From Chitinophaga alhagiae (GTDB lineage Bacteria > Bacteroidota > Bacteroidia > Chitinophagales > Chitinophagaceae): DNA of 64,000 nt. How positions within the stretch are numbered: the first letter of the stretch is position 1; each line of letters opens with the position of its first letter. Under the pieces are notes generated by a model, which saw only the letters and a program-made list of their open reading frames with translations, was not told the origin of the DNA and made no database searches. The stretch covers positions 1,674,001 to 1,738,000 of the forward strand of contig NZ_QXMH01000001.1 of assembly GCF_003568665.1 (NCBI RefSeq). The letters run 5' to 3'. Of this stretch, positions 20,433-28,355 are shown in pieces. The position numbers were made by a program, and so were the translations under genes.

Positions 20433-20801
20433 ATGACTGCAAATACTCCTGATAAATCAGGCCAGATGAACACCCTTTCGCAGGTGATGGCCAAGTTGCA
20501 CTCAAAGGGTTATGACAACGAGTTCAAGATGAGTGACCACGGCAGAATGCAGCCGGCAGAAGGCGATCAGATCTATGATCCGGAAGATCTCAAGATTATC
20601 AAAACCTACCGTTTTGAAGGAGAATCAGACCCCTCTGACAGCTCGGTGCTTTACCTGCTGGAAGACAGGGAGGGCCGCAAAGGCTACATCCTTGACGCTT
20701 ACGGCATGTATACCTCGCATGACGAGACGGGCTTTGACGAGTTTCTCAAAAAAATTCCCGTAGAAGACCGGGAAGAACAGCTGATCTTCGGAGGTTTATG
20801 A
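20433..20801 (+). CDS. Small conserved Bacteroidota protein, often mislabelled PRPP synthetase
   Basis: A 122-aa acidic soluble protein. The N-terminal helix LSQVMAKLHSKGYDNEF, the central VYRFEG-like KIIKTYRFEGESDPSDSSVLY and the KGYILDAYGMYTSHD strand match a family of ~100-aa Bacteroidota proteins that databases tend to call phosphoribosylpyrophosphate synthetase. None of the PRPP synthetase motifs is present, so that name is wrong. The true function is unknown; its neighbours are stress and repair genes. A terminator follows at 20809-20850. Confidence 0.75.
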   Translation: MTANTPDKSGQMNTLSQVMAKLHSKGYDNEFKMSDHGRMQPAEGDQIYDPEDLKIIKTYRFEGESDPSDSSVLYLLEDREGRKGYILDAYGMYTSHDETGFDEFLKKIPVEDREEQLIFGGL

Positions 20802-20808
20802 TGAAAGG

Positions 20809-20850
20809 GCAGGGGCGTTCGTTTAACGGCGTTCCTGCTTTTTTTCTTTT
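20809..20850 (+). terminator. Terminator of the 20433-20801 gene
   Basis: The stem GCAGG (20809-20813) with CCTGC (20834-20838), with extra internal pairing, is followed on the plus strand by TTTTTTTTCTTTT. It overlaps the 3' end of the topoisomerase remnant on the other strand. Confidence 0.6.
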
Positions 20851-21017
20851 GCGGCCAGTATTGTCAGCAGTGCCTTTTCGTTCACCCCGCCCACGGTATA
20901 TTTCTCTAGCGCGCCGCTTTCGTACCACTCAAAAAGCCGGGGATGTATGTAGTATTTTTTACACACTGCGCGGGTATTCCCCAGTTTTTTAGCCACGGTG
21001 TCTGTCACTTCCACCAT
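20823..21017 (-). pseudogene. DNA topoisomerase IB, C-terminal fragment only
   Basis: 64 codons reading VAKKLGNTRAVCKKYYIHPR, the catalytic-tyrosine segment of type IB topoisomerases (typically GNTPAVCRKSYVHP), then a normal-looking C-terminal tail (YTVGGVNEKALLTILAAKEK). The second Tyr of YYIHP should be the nucleophile. Everything upstream (about 280 residues of core) is missing. Going back in frame, a TAG is met within about five codons, and 39 bp above the fragment lies the SDR stop codon. The gene was thus truncated by deletion or rearrangement. The piece cannot act as a topoisomerase. Confidence 0.8.
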
Positions 21018-21056
21018 TTGACAGCAGGTGCTATGGCAGGAGCAGGTACCGCAGGT

Positions 21057-21926
21057 TTATCCGTTAACAATTTCTCCTCCATTGGGATGCAATATTTGAC
21101 CGGTCATATAACTGGCGTCTTCAGCGGCCAGGAACACGTAACACGGCGCTACTTCCGCCGGCTGCCCCGCCCTTTTCAGCGGCACGTCGGAGCCAAACTC
21201 GGCCACATGCGAAGCGGGAAAGGTAGCGGGTATCAGCGGCGTCCAGATGGGGCCGGGGGCCACCCCGTTTACACGGATGCCCTTTTCAGACAGCATGGAC
21301 GAAAGGGAGCGGGTAAAACTTACAATGGCCCCCTTGGTAGCAGCATAGTCTACCAGGTGGGCGCTGCCGCGGTAGGCGGTTACAGAGGTGGTGTTGATGA
21401 TGCTGCTGCCCTTGCGCATATGCGGCAGGGCATGGCGCACCATATAAAAATGCGCAAAGATGTTGACCGAAAAGGTCTTGAGCAGCTGCTCCGGGGTTAC
21501 CGCCTCAAACTTCTTTTGCGGGTACTGCACGGCCGCATTGTTCACCAGAACGTCTATACGTCCAAACTTCTTTACCGTTTGGCGGATGATCTTTTCGCAA
21601 TGTTTATCCCGGGCCACATCACCTGCAACCAGCAGCACCTCCCGGCCGTAAGCCTTCACTTCCGCGGCGGTGGCGGCGGCATCTTCATGTTCGTCAAAAT
21701 AGGCTATCACAATATGCGCGCCTTCCGCGGCAAATGCCAGGGCCACGGCGCGGCCTATGCCGCTGTCTCCCCCGGTGATCACCGCTATTTTTTCCTGCAG
21801 GCGGCCGCCCGCGCGGGTAGTTGCCTTTTGGGCCACCGGTGGGGGTTGCATGCGCCATTCAATGCCCGGCTGGCGGTTCTGGTGCTGTGCCGGGCGGATG
21901 TCTTTTTTGGGTTGCGATTTCTGCAT
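21057..21926 (-). CDS. SDR family oxidoreductase (general-stress / glucose dehydrogenase-like)
   Basis: A 289-aa classical short-chain dehydrogenase with a ~40-residue polar N-terminal extension. The cofactor motif is VITGGDSGIGRAVALAFA, followed by LVNNAAVQYPQ. The catalytic triad appears as Ser in NTTSVTAYRG and YAATK. The C-terminus reads YMTGQILHPNGGEIVNG. The GGDSGIGR form and N-terminal tail are typical of the YhdF/YghA/GSP39 stress-linked group. The substrate is not known. It lies directly upstream of the topoisomerase IB fragment. Confidence 0.9.
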   Translation of the reverse strand: MQKSQPKKDIRPAQHQNRQPGIEWRMQPPPVAQKATTRAGGRLQEKIAVITGGDSGIGRAVALAFAAEGAHIVIAYFDEHEDAAATAAEVKAYGREVLLVAGDVARDKHCEKIIRQTVKKFGRIDVLVNNAAVQYPQKKFEAVTPEQLLKTFSVNIFAHFYMVRHALPHMRKGSSIINTTSVTAYRGSAHLVDYAATKGAIVSFTRSLSSMLSEKGIRVNGVAPGPIWTPLIPATFPASHVAEFGSDVPLKRAGQPAEVAPCYVFLAAEDASYMTGQILHPNGGEIVNG

Positions 21927-22006
21927 GAACGTTATTTATACAGGCAAAGGACCAGGGGTAACATCCCTCTCGGATATTTCCACCGGCCCTTTGCGCTGAT
22001 ATGGAT

Positions 22007-22615
22007 CTATTCTGCTAAAGCCTCTTCATTCACAGAGCTTTCCGCGATCTGCGTAAGCAGGCTGTCTGTTTCTTTCTCTTCATCAAGCGTTTGCTCCAGC
22101 AGGTTGGCGGCATCTGTATGCCCCATGCGGGTAGCGAGGGTACGAAGGCTGCCATAGGCGGCAATTTCATAGTGCTCCACTTTCTGGGCGGCTATGATGA
22201 GGCCGGCATCCAGCACGGCGGATTCCTCTTCTTCTTCTATCAGCTCCTGCGCTTCTGCTACCAGGCCTTCCATGGCCTCGCACTTTTTGGCCACAGGGCG
22301 CATGCCCATCAATTCGAAAATTTCTTCTACCCGGCTTACATGCTCTTTGGTAGCGGTTAGATGGTCTGCGAACGCATTCACCAGCTCCATGGTGGTGGCT
22401 GCTTTCTGCATTTTAGGCAAGGCTTTTACCAGGTGTTTTTCAGCCCAGTAAATGTCTTTCAGTTCCTCCATGAACAAATGGTGGAATTTTGAGCTTTCCA
22501 TATCCCCGCCGTTGCCCTTGCTCTTGTTGCGGGCAGCGCTGGTAGTGGAAGTAGTTTTGCGGCTGGACGTGCCGTTTTTGCCATTGCTTTTCGTGGCTGT
22601 TTTACGGGTTGCCAT
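22007..22615 (-). CDS. DUF892 (YciE/YciF) ferritin-like protein
   Basis: 202 aa. The first ~40 residues are Lys/Thr/Ser/Asn-rich and disordered. From about residue 45 the DUF892 fold begins: FMEELKDIYWAEKHLVKALPKM, with helices ending in VEHYEIAAYGSLRTLATRMG and LLEQTLDEEKETDSLL. The Glu/His pattern (EELKDIYWAEK, EHYE, DEEKETD) would form a di-iron site. Family members are induced by osmotic and general stress. Neighbours are other stress-type genes. Confidence 0.9.
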   Translation of the reverse strand: MATRKTATKSNGKNGTSSRKTTSTTSAARNKSKGNGGDMESSKFHHLFMEELKDIYWAEKHLVKALPKMQKAATTMELVNAFADHLTATKEHVSRVEEIFELMGMRPVAKKCEAMEGLVAEAQELIEEEEESAVLDAGLIIAAQKVEHYEIAAYGSLRTLATRMGHTDAANLLEQTLDEEKETDSLLTQIAESSVNEEALAE

Positions 22616-22649
22616 ATTGCGTTATTTTCAGGTTAAATAATTGGGTGAC

Positions 22650-23009
22650 TTATTTGTTCGGAAAGGGAAAACGGTCCCGCTTGTCTACCAGGCTCTCCGT
22701 GTCCCGGTCATCTTCCACGGTGAGGTCAGGAGATTGCTCCTGCACGTCGTTGTTCTCTTCGCTGCCGCCGGGGTCCGGGATGTCCTGCTTCGGGGCCTTG
22801 TCCGGCTCTTTTTCCGGCTCGGATTGCGGATCAACGGGTTTGCGCTCTATTTCCCTTTTGGGAATTTCCGGGGGGATGTCCGGCGTTTCATAATCCTGGT
22901 CGTTTCCGGGCTTAGGCTGACCACCACCCTGTTCACGGTCTCTTTGTTTGTCCCCTTCGCGCCCCGGTGGTTGGGGAGCTTGCTTGTTCTGATCAGCTTG
23001 GCTTTTCAT
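22650..23009 (-). CDS. Proline- and charge-rich disordered protein
   Basis: 119 aa from ATG 23009 (MKSQADQNKQAPQPPGREGD); a longer frame to 23156 adds an unlike, AT-rich segment. The composition is dominated by Pro, Glu, Asp, Lys and Gln (PDIPPEIPKREIERKPVDPQ) with no hydrophobic core, signal peptide or known domain. It is probably intrinsically disordered, like hydrophilin-type stress proteins. The call as a real gene rests on GC-rich, frame-consistent coding character and on stop spacing to the DUF892 gene (34 bp). The gap 23010-23325 holds nothing I can support. Confidence 0.5.
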   Translation of the reverse strand: MKSQADQNKQAPQPPGREGDKQRDREQGGGQPKPGNDQDYETPDIPPEIPKREIERKPVDPQSEPEKEPDKAPKQDIPDPGGSEENNDVQEQSPDLTVEDDRDTESLVDKRDRFPFPNK

Positions 23010-23325
23010 GACGCGCTGTTTTAAGGTGTAAAAAATGTAAATCTTCTTTTTGGCAATACCGTATATATAGTTCAAACAACATTCCACAAGCCCGGTATCA
23101 CTTTTGCGCACCAATGCGGCAACAGCAATATTATTTGCCGTGATATGGGGTTCCAATGGCTGTTACCCGGCATTTTAGTATTTTCATAGGGTCAAACGGA
23201 AGCCGTGCGCCGGCATCCGGCAGGAGGCGCCGGTGTTGTGCTTGTAGAAATAGGTTTTCACACTGTAGAAAATCTTGCCCAGCAAAGGTATTGGCGTTGT
23301 ACCGGTTTTTTAAATCACTTGAATT

Positions 23326-24744
23326 ATGCACATCAGCGTACACAAGAAGATCAGGATAGGGTTCTTTATTGCTTTCACCGTCATTGTCGGCGCTTCCATC
23401 CTGTCATACCTGATCGCAAAAAACCTGATGCATAACGCCGAACGCCTCAACCATGCGGTAGAAGTGTCCAAACGGCTGGAGCAGATCACCAAGCAGCTGA
23501 AAGATGCGGAAGCTGCCATACGCGGTTACAATATCACCAAAGAGCAAAAGTTTCTGCAGCCCAGCATGAACGAGCGCTCCGTTAAAATAGAAAGAGACTA
23601 CCGCGCGCTTCGCCGCATCACGGACGAGCCCACTCAGATACGCAACCTGGACACGCTGAAACGGCTCCTTGACGTAAAGTACAGCCAGCTGGCCGGCGGG
23701 GAACAGGCCGGTATAAAAGGCAGCCGCATCTCTGTTGGAGAAGGAGAAGTGTCTATGGACAAGATAGACAAAAAGGTGTCCGAGATGATAAAGATAGAAC
23801 AGGCCCAGCTTGACGAAAAGTCCCGCCTGTTCCAGTTCTTTTCCAGCCTGTGGATACCGGTGGTATTCATCATCTCCCTTATTGCCATCCTCATTGGCGT
23901 GTACGCCTACGTAACGCTCACCAGAGAGTTCCGGCTACAGCTGCACATTGAGCACCGCATGAAGGTGTACCAGCGGGAGCTGCAGGAAAACATAGCCCTG
24001 CTCAACAAAACCAACCAGGAGCTGGAACAGTTTGCTTACGTGGCCTCGCATGACCTGCAGGAACCGCTGCGCAAAATATCCACCTTTTCTGACCGCCTGC
24101 AGATGAAGTACCGCAACGAGCTGCCGGATGAAGCGGGGCAGCTGATAGACCGCATGGTGGCGGCCGTTTCAAGAATGCGCGTGCTGATCAACGACCTGCT
24201 GATATTCTCCCGCGCGGGGCGCATGATGCCGGAAAATATTGCGCCGGTAGACATGAACGCGCTGCTGCAGGATGTGATCGGCGACCTGGACGTATCCCTG
24301 CAGGAAAAGAAAGGTTCTGTGTTGTATGACCAGTTGCCCGTAATTGAAGGAAATGATACCGCCTTTCACCAGTTGTTCCAGAACCTGCTCTCCAACTCCA
24401 TCAAATTTGCCTCACCATCCAAACCGCTGGAGGTCCGCATCAGGCGGGAGCTGCTGAGCGGGCGCGAAACAGGCGTGATGAAGGAAGACAAGTGGGAAGA
24501 CACCTTCTGCCGCATCACCATAGAAGACAATGGCATCGGCTTTGACCAGGCCTACGCGGAAAGGATCTTCCTGATATTCCAGCGGCTGCACGGCGTCAGC
24601 GAATACAAAGGCACCGGCATAGGGCTGGCCATCTGTAAAAAGATCGTGGATGCCCACCATGGTCATATTGCCGCCTTCGGCCAACCCGGCAACGGCGCCA
24701 CCTTCGTGATCATTTTACCCCTCAGGCAGCTGAGAGAGGAATAG
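23326..24744 (+). CDS. Sensor histidine kinase with CHASE3 domain
   Basis: 472 aa. TM1 (about 5-27), CHASE3 domain (QLKDAEAAIRGYNITKEQKF), TM2 (about 180-202), a coiled linker, then HisKA with the H-box FAYVASHDLQEPLRKISTFS (HD rather than HE, as in phytochrome-type kinases) and HATPase with DNGIGFDQAYAERIF and GTGIGLAICKKIV. It heads a signalling cluster followed 48 bp later by a receiver-kinase gene. CHASE3 ligands are unknown. No linked DNA-binding regulator is obvious apart from the sigma-54 activator at 28356. Confidence 0.9.
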   Translation: MHISVHKKIRIGFFIAFTVIVGASILSYLIAKNLMHNAERLNHAVEVSKRLEQITKQLKDAEAAIRGYNITKEQKFLQPSMNERSVKIERDYRALRRITDEPTQIRNLDTLKRLLDVKYSQLAGGEQAGIKGSRISVGEGEVSMDKIDKKVSEMIKIEQAQLDEKSRLFQFFSSLWIPVVFIISLIAILIGVYAYVTLTREFRLQLHIEHRMKVYQRELQENIALLNKTNQELEQFAYVASHDLQEPLRKISTFSDRLQMKYRNELPDEAGQLIDRMVAAVSRMRVLINDLLIFSRAGRMMPENIAPVDMNALLQDVIGDLDVSLQEKKGSVLYDQLPVIEGNDTAFHQLFQNLLSNSIKFASPSKPLEVRIRRELLSGRETGVMKEDKWEDTFCRITIEDNGIGFDQAYAERIFLIFQRLHGVSEYKGTGIGLAICKKIVDAHHGHIAAFGQPGNGATFVIILPLRQLREE

Positions 24745-24792
24745 TTTTTGTACACAACATAACACATCTTGCGCGGGGGAAAATATAACCGG

Positions 24793-26247
24793 ATGAAAGA
24801 CACATACAAGCAAATACTCATGATAGATGATGACGAGGACGATTTTTTCCTTGTCAATTCCCTGCTGCAGGACGTAGCCCCGGGCCAGTACCACATTGAA
24901 TGGGCATCTACTTATGACAAAGGCATAGAAGCCATTGAAAAAAAAGATCACGAGCTGTACCTGGTCGATTACCGGCTGGGTAAATACACCGGACTGGATA
25001 TTTTACGCCATTTCAAGGAAATGGACTACGAAGCGCCCGTGATCATGCTCACCGGCAAGGGAGATTATGCTATAGACAATGAGGCCATGATGGCCGGCGC
25101 GTCTGACTACCTGGTGAAAGGCGAAATAACAGGCCCCGAGCTGGAAAGGGCCATCCGCTACGGTATTATGGAGTTTGCGCACCTCCGCGCCATTGCCGAG
25201 AACCGGAAAAAATACTTCGGCATTTTTGAAAAAAGCCACGACCTTATTATTCTTGCAGACTGTAATAAAAATATCATAGACGCCAACCCCATTGCGGAAA
25301 AGAAATTGCAGTACGACCGGGATGAACTGATGACCATGAACCTGAAGCACCTGTTTTTGCAAGAGGTGCAGGCCCTGCAGTTCCTGCTGGAAATTTGTGA
25401 AGATGATGCCATTGTACAAAAAGAATACACCTTTAAAAACAAGCACGGCCAGAAGCTGGACGTGGTGGTGAATGCCAGCAAACTGGATGAGCAGCTGGGC
25501 ACCTTTCTTTGCGTAGCGGAAGACATTACCGAAAAGAAACGTGAAGAGCAGGAAAAAAGGCAGCAGGAAAAATTTGTGGTAAGCGGCCGTATTGCCCGTG
25601 TAATAGCGCATGAAGTACGCAACCCGCTCACCAACATACTGCTGGCCGTAGGCCAGTTCAGGCTGGAAGATGCGCTGAAAGAGGCGGAAGACAGCCAGCT
25701 GTACCTCGATATTATTGAACGTAACTGCACCCGCATTAACCAACTGGTAACAGAGCTGCTGCAATCTACCCGTATGATGGAGCTGCGCCTGCAGGAGCAC
25801 CCGGTAAACCAGCTGGTGAACAAGGCGCTGGCGCTGGCAGAAGACCGCCTGCAGCTCAACGGCATACAATTGATCACACGGCTTGCCGGTGAGCATGCAA
25901 CTGTAATGGCGGATGATGAAAAAATGAACATTGCCCTGCTCAATATCCTGATCAATGCCATAGAGGCCATGGAACCGGGCCAGGGCGTGCTCACCGTGAG
26001 CACGGAAGAAACTGAAGGAAAGATCAATATTTACATCACAGACAACGGGGCCGGCATCCCGGAAGAGAACAAGGCCCGCCTGTTTGACCCCTTTTTTACC
26101 AGTAAAAGCAAAGGCACCGGCCTGGGCCTCACCTCCACACAAAACATTATTATCAACCACCGCGGCAACATAGACGTAGACAGCACTGTTGGCGCAGGCA
26201 CGCAGTTCACCATCACGCTGCCCAGGGCATCCGCCCCTTTACCATAA
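24793..26247 (+). CDS. Receiver-PAS-histidine kinase
   Basis: 484 aa from ATG 24793 (the frame opens at a TTG, 24769). The N-terminal receiver has DDDEDDFFLV and phospho-acceptor Asp in LYLVDYRLGKYTGLD. PAS spans about 145-265. HisKA carries the H-box RVIAHEVRNPLTNIL, and HATPase has DNGAGIPEENKARLFDPFFT and GTGLGLTS. There are no membrane segments, so it is a cytosolic relay kinase likely to be phosphorylated by the membrane CHASE3 kinase just upstream. It is followed by a terminator shared with the convergent DUF5670 gene. Confidence 0.9.
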   Translation: MKDTYKQILMIDDDEDDFFLVNSLLQDVAPGQYHIEWASTYDKGIEAIEKKDHELYLVDYRLGKYTGLDILRHFKEMDYEAPVIMLTGKGDYAIDNEAMMAGASDYLVKGEITGPELERAIRYGIMEFAHLRAIAENRKKYFGIFEKSHDLIILADCNKNIIDANPIAEKKLQYDRDELMTMNLKHLFLQEVQALQFLLEICEDDAIVQKEYTFKNKHGQKLDVVVNASKLDEQLGTFLCVAEDITEKKREEQEKRQQEKFVVSGRIARVIAHEVRNPLTNILLAVGQFRLEDALKEAEDSQLYLDIIERNCTRINQLVTELLQSTRMMELRLQEHPVNQLVNKALALAEDRLQLNGIQLITRLAGEHATVMADDEKMNIALLNILINAIEAMEPGQGVLTVSTEETEGKINIYITDNGAGIPEENKARLFDPFFTSKSKGTGLGLTSTQNIIINHRGNIDVDSTVGAGTQFTITLPRASAPLP

Positions 26248-26285
26248 AAAAGAATGGAGAAGAAAAAAAGATCTCTTCCCCATTC
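26246..26285 (-). terminator. Terminator of the DUF5670 gene
   Basis: GAATGGAGAAGA (26252-26263) pairs with TCTTCCCCATTC (26274-26285), one mismatch. On the minus strand it is followed by TTTTTTATGG. It may also limit plus-strand readthrough from the kinase gene. Confidence 0.6.
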
Positions 26286-26323
26286 CCGTGTATGGATCGA
26301 ATTTTCACCCTTGGTCATTTGTG

Positions 26324-26476
26324 CTATACCGCACGTCCACGAATAATATTTACCAATATGGCAATTATTGCCAGTACCAGCAGGGCATGTATGAGGCCGC
26401 CTGCAGAGTATACAAAGAACCCCAACAACCACCCGATAATAAGGATCACTGCGATCAGATACAATAGATTATTCAT
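26324..26476 (-). CDS. DUF5670 / Lmo0937-family small membrane protein
   Basis: 50 aa, ATG 26476 to TAG 26326-26324. There are two hydrophobic helices: NLLYLIAVILIIGWLLGFFV and HALLVLAIIAILVNII, with a short basic end RGRAV. The WLLGFF...GGLIHxLLVLAIIAIL pattern is characteristic of the very short Lmo0937/DUF5670 proteins, which recur in stress-gene neighbourhoods. Function is unknown. It is divergent from the DUF2383 gene across a 220-bp gap that contains one hairpin (AGGGGCAA 26595-26602 with TTGCCCCT 26615-26622). Confidence 0.8.
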   Translation of the reverse strand: MNNLLYLIAVILIIGWLLGFFVYSAGGLIHALLVLAIIAILVNIIRGRAV

Positions 26477-26696
26477 GGCTTAAGTTATTTGTTCACTATT
26501 GTACAACAGAAATATTGTGCCAATTAAAAAAGGGCCTAAAAACGGTACTGCTACCGGTTTTGGGGCGTAATAGTGTGGAGTGCCTTCCACCAAGAGGGGC
26601 AAATATCCGCATTGTTGCCCCTGGTATCAAAGCTGTTGCCGGTGGCAGTGTTTTTGGAGTTTCAGATATATTATATCACGCTTAAAATAATAGGTT

Positions 26697-27152
26697 ATGG
26701 AACACCAACACAGAACAGCAGACGTGCTGGAAGACCTGGTCAAAATTAATAACGACCGTATTGAAGGCTACCAGAAAGCCATCAAACAGACGGATGACAG
26801 TGATCTGAAAAGCCTGTTTGAAAGGATGCTGGCAGACAGCAGGCAGTACGTGGTACAGCTGAACAAATACCTGCGCGGCATGGGTGAAGAAAGAGAACGG
26901 GACACCACCTTTGCCGGGAAGATCTACCGCACCTGGATGGACGTTAAGGTATCTTTCGGCGGCAAAGACCGTCATTCTATTCTGGCCTCCTGCGAGTATG
27001 GGGAGGATGCCGCCCAGCGCTCTTACCGGGAAGCATTGCAGCAAGACCTGCCGGAAGACCTCCGGGAGATCATCAGCCAGCAGCAGAGGGCCCTCAAGGC
27101 CTCTCATGACGAGATCAGGCACCTCCGCGATGTGGAGGCCGTAAACAAATAG
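26697..27152 (+). CDS. PA2169-family four-helix-bundle protein (DUF2383)
   Basis: 151 aa, all helical, no signal peptide. VLEDLVKINNDRIEGYQKAI opens the family. The repeated acidic/His positions (ADSRQYVVQLNKYL, EYGEDAAQRSYREAL, SHDEIRHLRDV) fit the ferritin-like DUF2383 bundle. It is commonly found with DUF892 and CsbD genes, as here. Metal binding is possible but not shown. A 40-bp perfect palindrome 17 bp after the stop ends the transcript. Confidence 0.88.
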   Translation: MEHQHRTADVLEDLVKINNDRIEGYQKAIKQTDDSDLKSLFERMLADSRQYVVQLNKYLRGMGEERERDTTFAGKIYRTWMDVKVSFGGKDRHSILASCEYGEDAAQRSYREALQQDLPEDLREIISQQQRALKASHDEIRHLRDVEAVNK

Positions 27153-27169
27153 GAAGCCATAACATCCAG

Positions 27170-27209
27170 CATAAAAAACGGCCGGTACATGTACCGGCCG
27201 TTTTTTATG
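27170..27209. terminator. Perfect 40-bp palindrome, bidirectional terminator
   Basis: 27170-27209 is identical to its own reverse complement. The core is CGGCCGGTACATGTACCGGCCG flanked by A6 and T6. It therefore forms a hairpin with a minimal loop and a T-run on both strands. It terminates the DUF2383 gene. Confidence 0.85.
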
Positions 27210-27221
27210 AGCAGAAACAGA

Positions 27222-27255
27222 AAAAAAACTGTCCTGCACAGATCGTGCAGGACAG
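27222..27255 (-). terminator. Terminator of the csbD-like gene
   Basis: CTGTCCTGCAC (27229-27239) pairs perfectly with GTGCAGGACAG (27245-27255), loop AGATC. On the minus strand it is followed by a run of eight T. It lies about 155 bp past the CsbD stop; the AT-rich stretch between (27256-27411) shows no gene. Confidence 0.75.
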
Positions 27256-27411
27256 CGCTGGCAAGCTTTCAGGTTTTAAATATGTTTTGCTGGTCATTTA
27301 ACATTTTATCTGTTTTGATAAATGTTTCAATGCTGCTTGCATTTTAAAACCCATTAAAGCAGCCAATAACTAAAACAACAGCTATGATAAAAGTATAACC
27401 GGTAAAAACGG

Positions 27412-27597
27412 TTATAAATCGTTAATCAGTTTTTTCACTTCGTCTTTGGACTTACCCAGCTTCTTTTGCAATTTTCCATACAGTTCATCTTCCTTTCCTT
27501 CCGTATACAACAGGTCATCGTCTGTCAGGTCTGCGTATTGCTGCTTGAGTTTGCCCTTAATCTCGTTCCAGGCTCCTTTCAGTTGTAATGAATCCAT
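27412..27597 (-). CDS. CsbD family stress protein
   Basis: 61 aa from ATG 27597; the frame extends to 27774, but the extra residues are unlike the family. The sequence LKGAWNEIKGKLKQQYADLT followed by DDDLLYTEGKEDELYGKLQ and a C-terminal DEVKKLI is the full CsbD domain. CsbD was first known as a sigma-B-dependent stress protein in Bacillus; its biochemical role is unknown. It belongs with the neighbouring DUF5670, DUF2383 and DUF892 genes. Confidence 0.93.
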   Translation of the reverse strand: MDSLQLKGAWNEIKGKLKQQYADLTDDDLLYTEGKEDELYGKLQKKLGKSKDEVKKLINDL

Positions 27598-27929
27598 AAA
27601 AATTGTTTTTGGTGTGCTGTAACTGAAAGGACAATTTCTGTACCACCATGCCATCAGCGGGAAACAACCGGCGTTTAGGGGGTGAAGTTTCGCAGAATGG
27701 GGAGCGGCAGGCGGTAAAAGTGTGGAAAGTATTCCACAAAAAAGGCTGTTTAAACAGTTATTATTAAGCGGCAAAATGTTTGCTTTAAGGGAACAAGGAT
27801 TTCAATTATTTGTGCGAAAGATATATGAGCAGCCAATTAAATAAATACTGGAATAAATTGTTTCACGCCGATCACTTAACTCCCGGACCTACAAATAACC
27901 CCGGTGTTGGTAAAGTTCAAAAGCAAACA

Positions 27930-28289
27930 ATGGGAGCGTTAATACTGATAATTGACGATGAGCCAGACATATGCCACCTGCTGCAGCTAAGCCTCAGCAA
28001 GCACGGTTATAAGGTCAAGTACGTGCACGCGCTGAAGGAAGGCATGCAGTTCCTGAAAAGGCAGCAACCAGACATCCTTTTTCTCGATATCCACTTACCT
28101 GATGGCTCCGGACTGGAAGCCCTGCCCGCCATAAAAGCGCAATATCCTGATTTACCGGTAATTACGATCAGTGCCTATGACAATGGCATGGAAAAACAGA
28201 AAGCCCTAACAGCAGGAGCGGCCCGCTTTTTGCCGAAACCTTTTAACGTCGGAGAGTTGCAAGATATCATTTATGAGGTGAAGAGTTAG
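27930..28289 (+). CDS. Single-domain response regulator
   Basis: 119 aa from ATG 27930: a receiver only. Acidic pocket IIDDEPDICHLL, phospho-acceptor Asp in ILFLDIHLPDGSG, and switch Thr/Ser plus Lys in ITISAYDNG and LPKPF. An ATG at 27825 would add 35 Asn/Lys-rich residues. I prefer 27930 because it begins exactly at the receiver and the upstream stretch is AT-rich, but the longer start cannot be excluded. With no output domain it probably shuttles phosphate between the two upstream kinases and other partners. It is followed 66 bp later by a sigma-54 activator. Confidence 0.85.
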   Translation: MGALILIIDDEPDICHLLQLSLSKHGYKVKYVHALKEGMQFLKRQQPDILFLDIHLPDGSGLEALPAIKAQYPDLPVITISAYDNGMEKQKALTAGAARFLPKPFNVGELQDIIYEVKS

Positions 28290-28355
28290 CCTAAAAAGGC
28301 CCGTCAAGTGTATAATTAGTCGTAAATTTAATATCCGTCCAATAGCTGCTTTATT

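Noticed and set aside
27825-27929. Upstream ATG extending the lone receiver by 35 residues
   Set aside because: The receiver starts cleanly at ATG 27930 and the added residues are Asn/Lys-rich without a fold; kept only as an alternative start.
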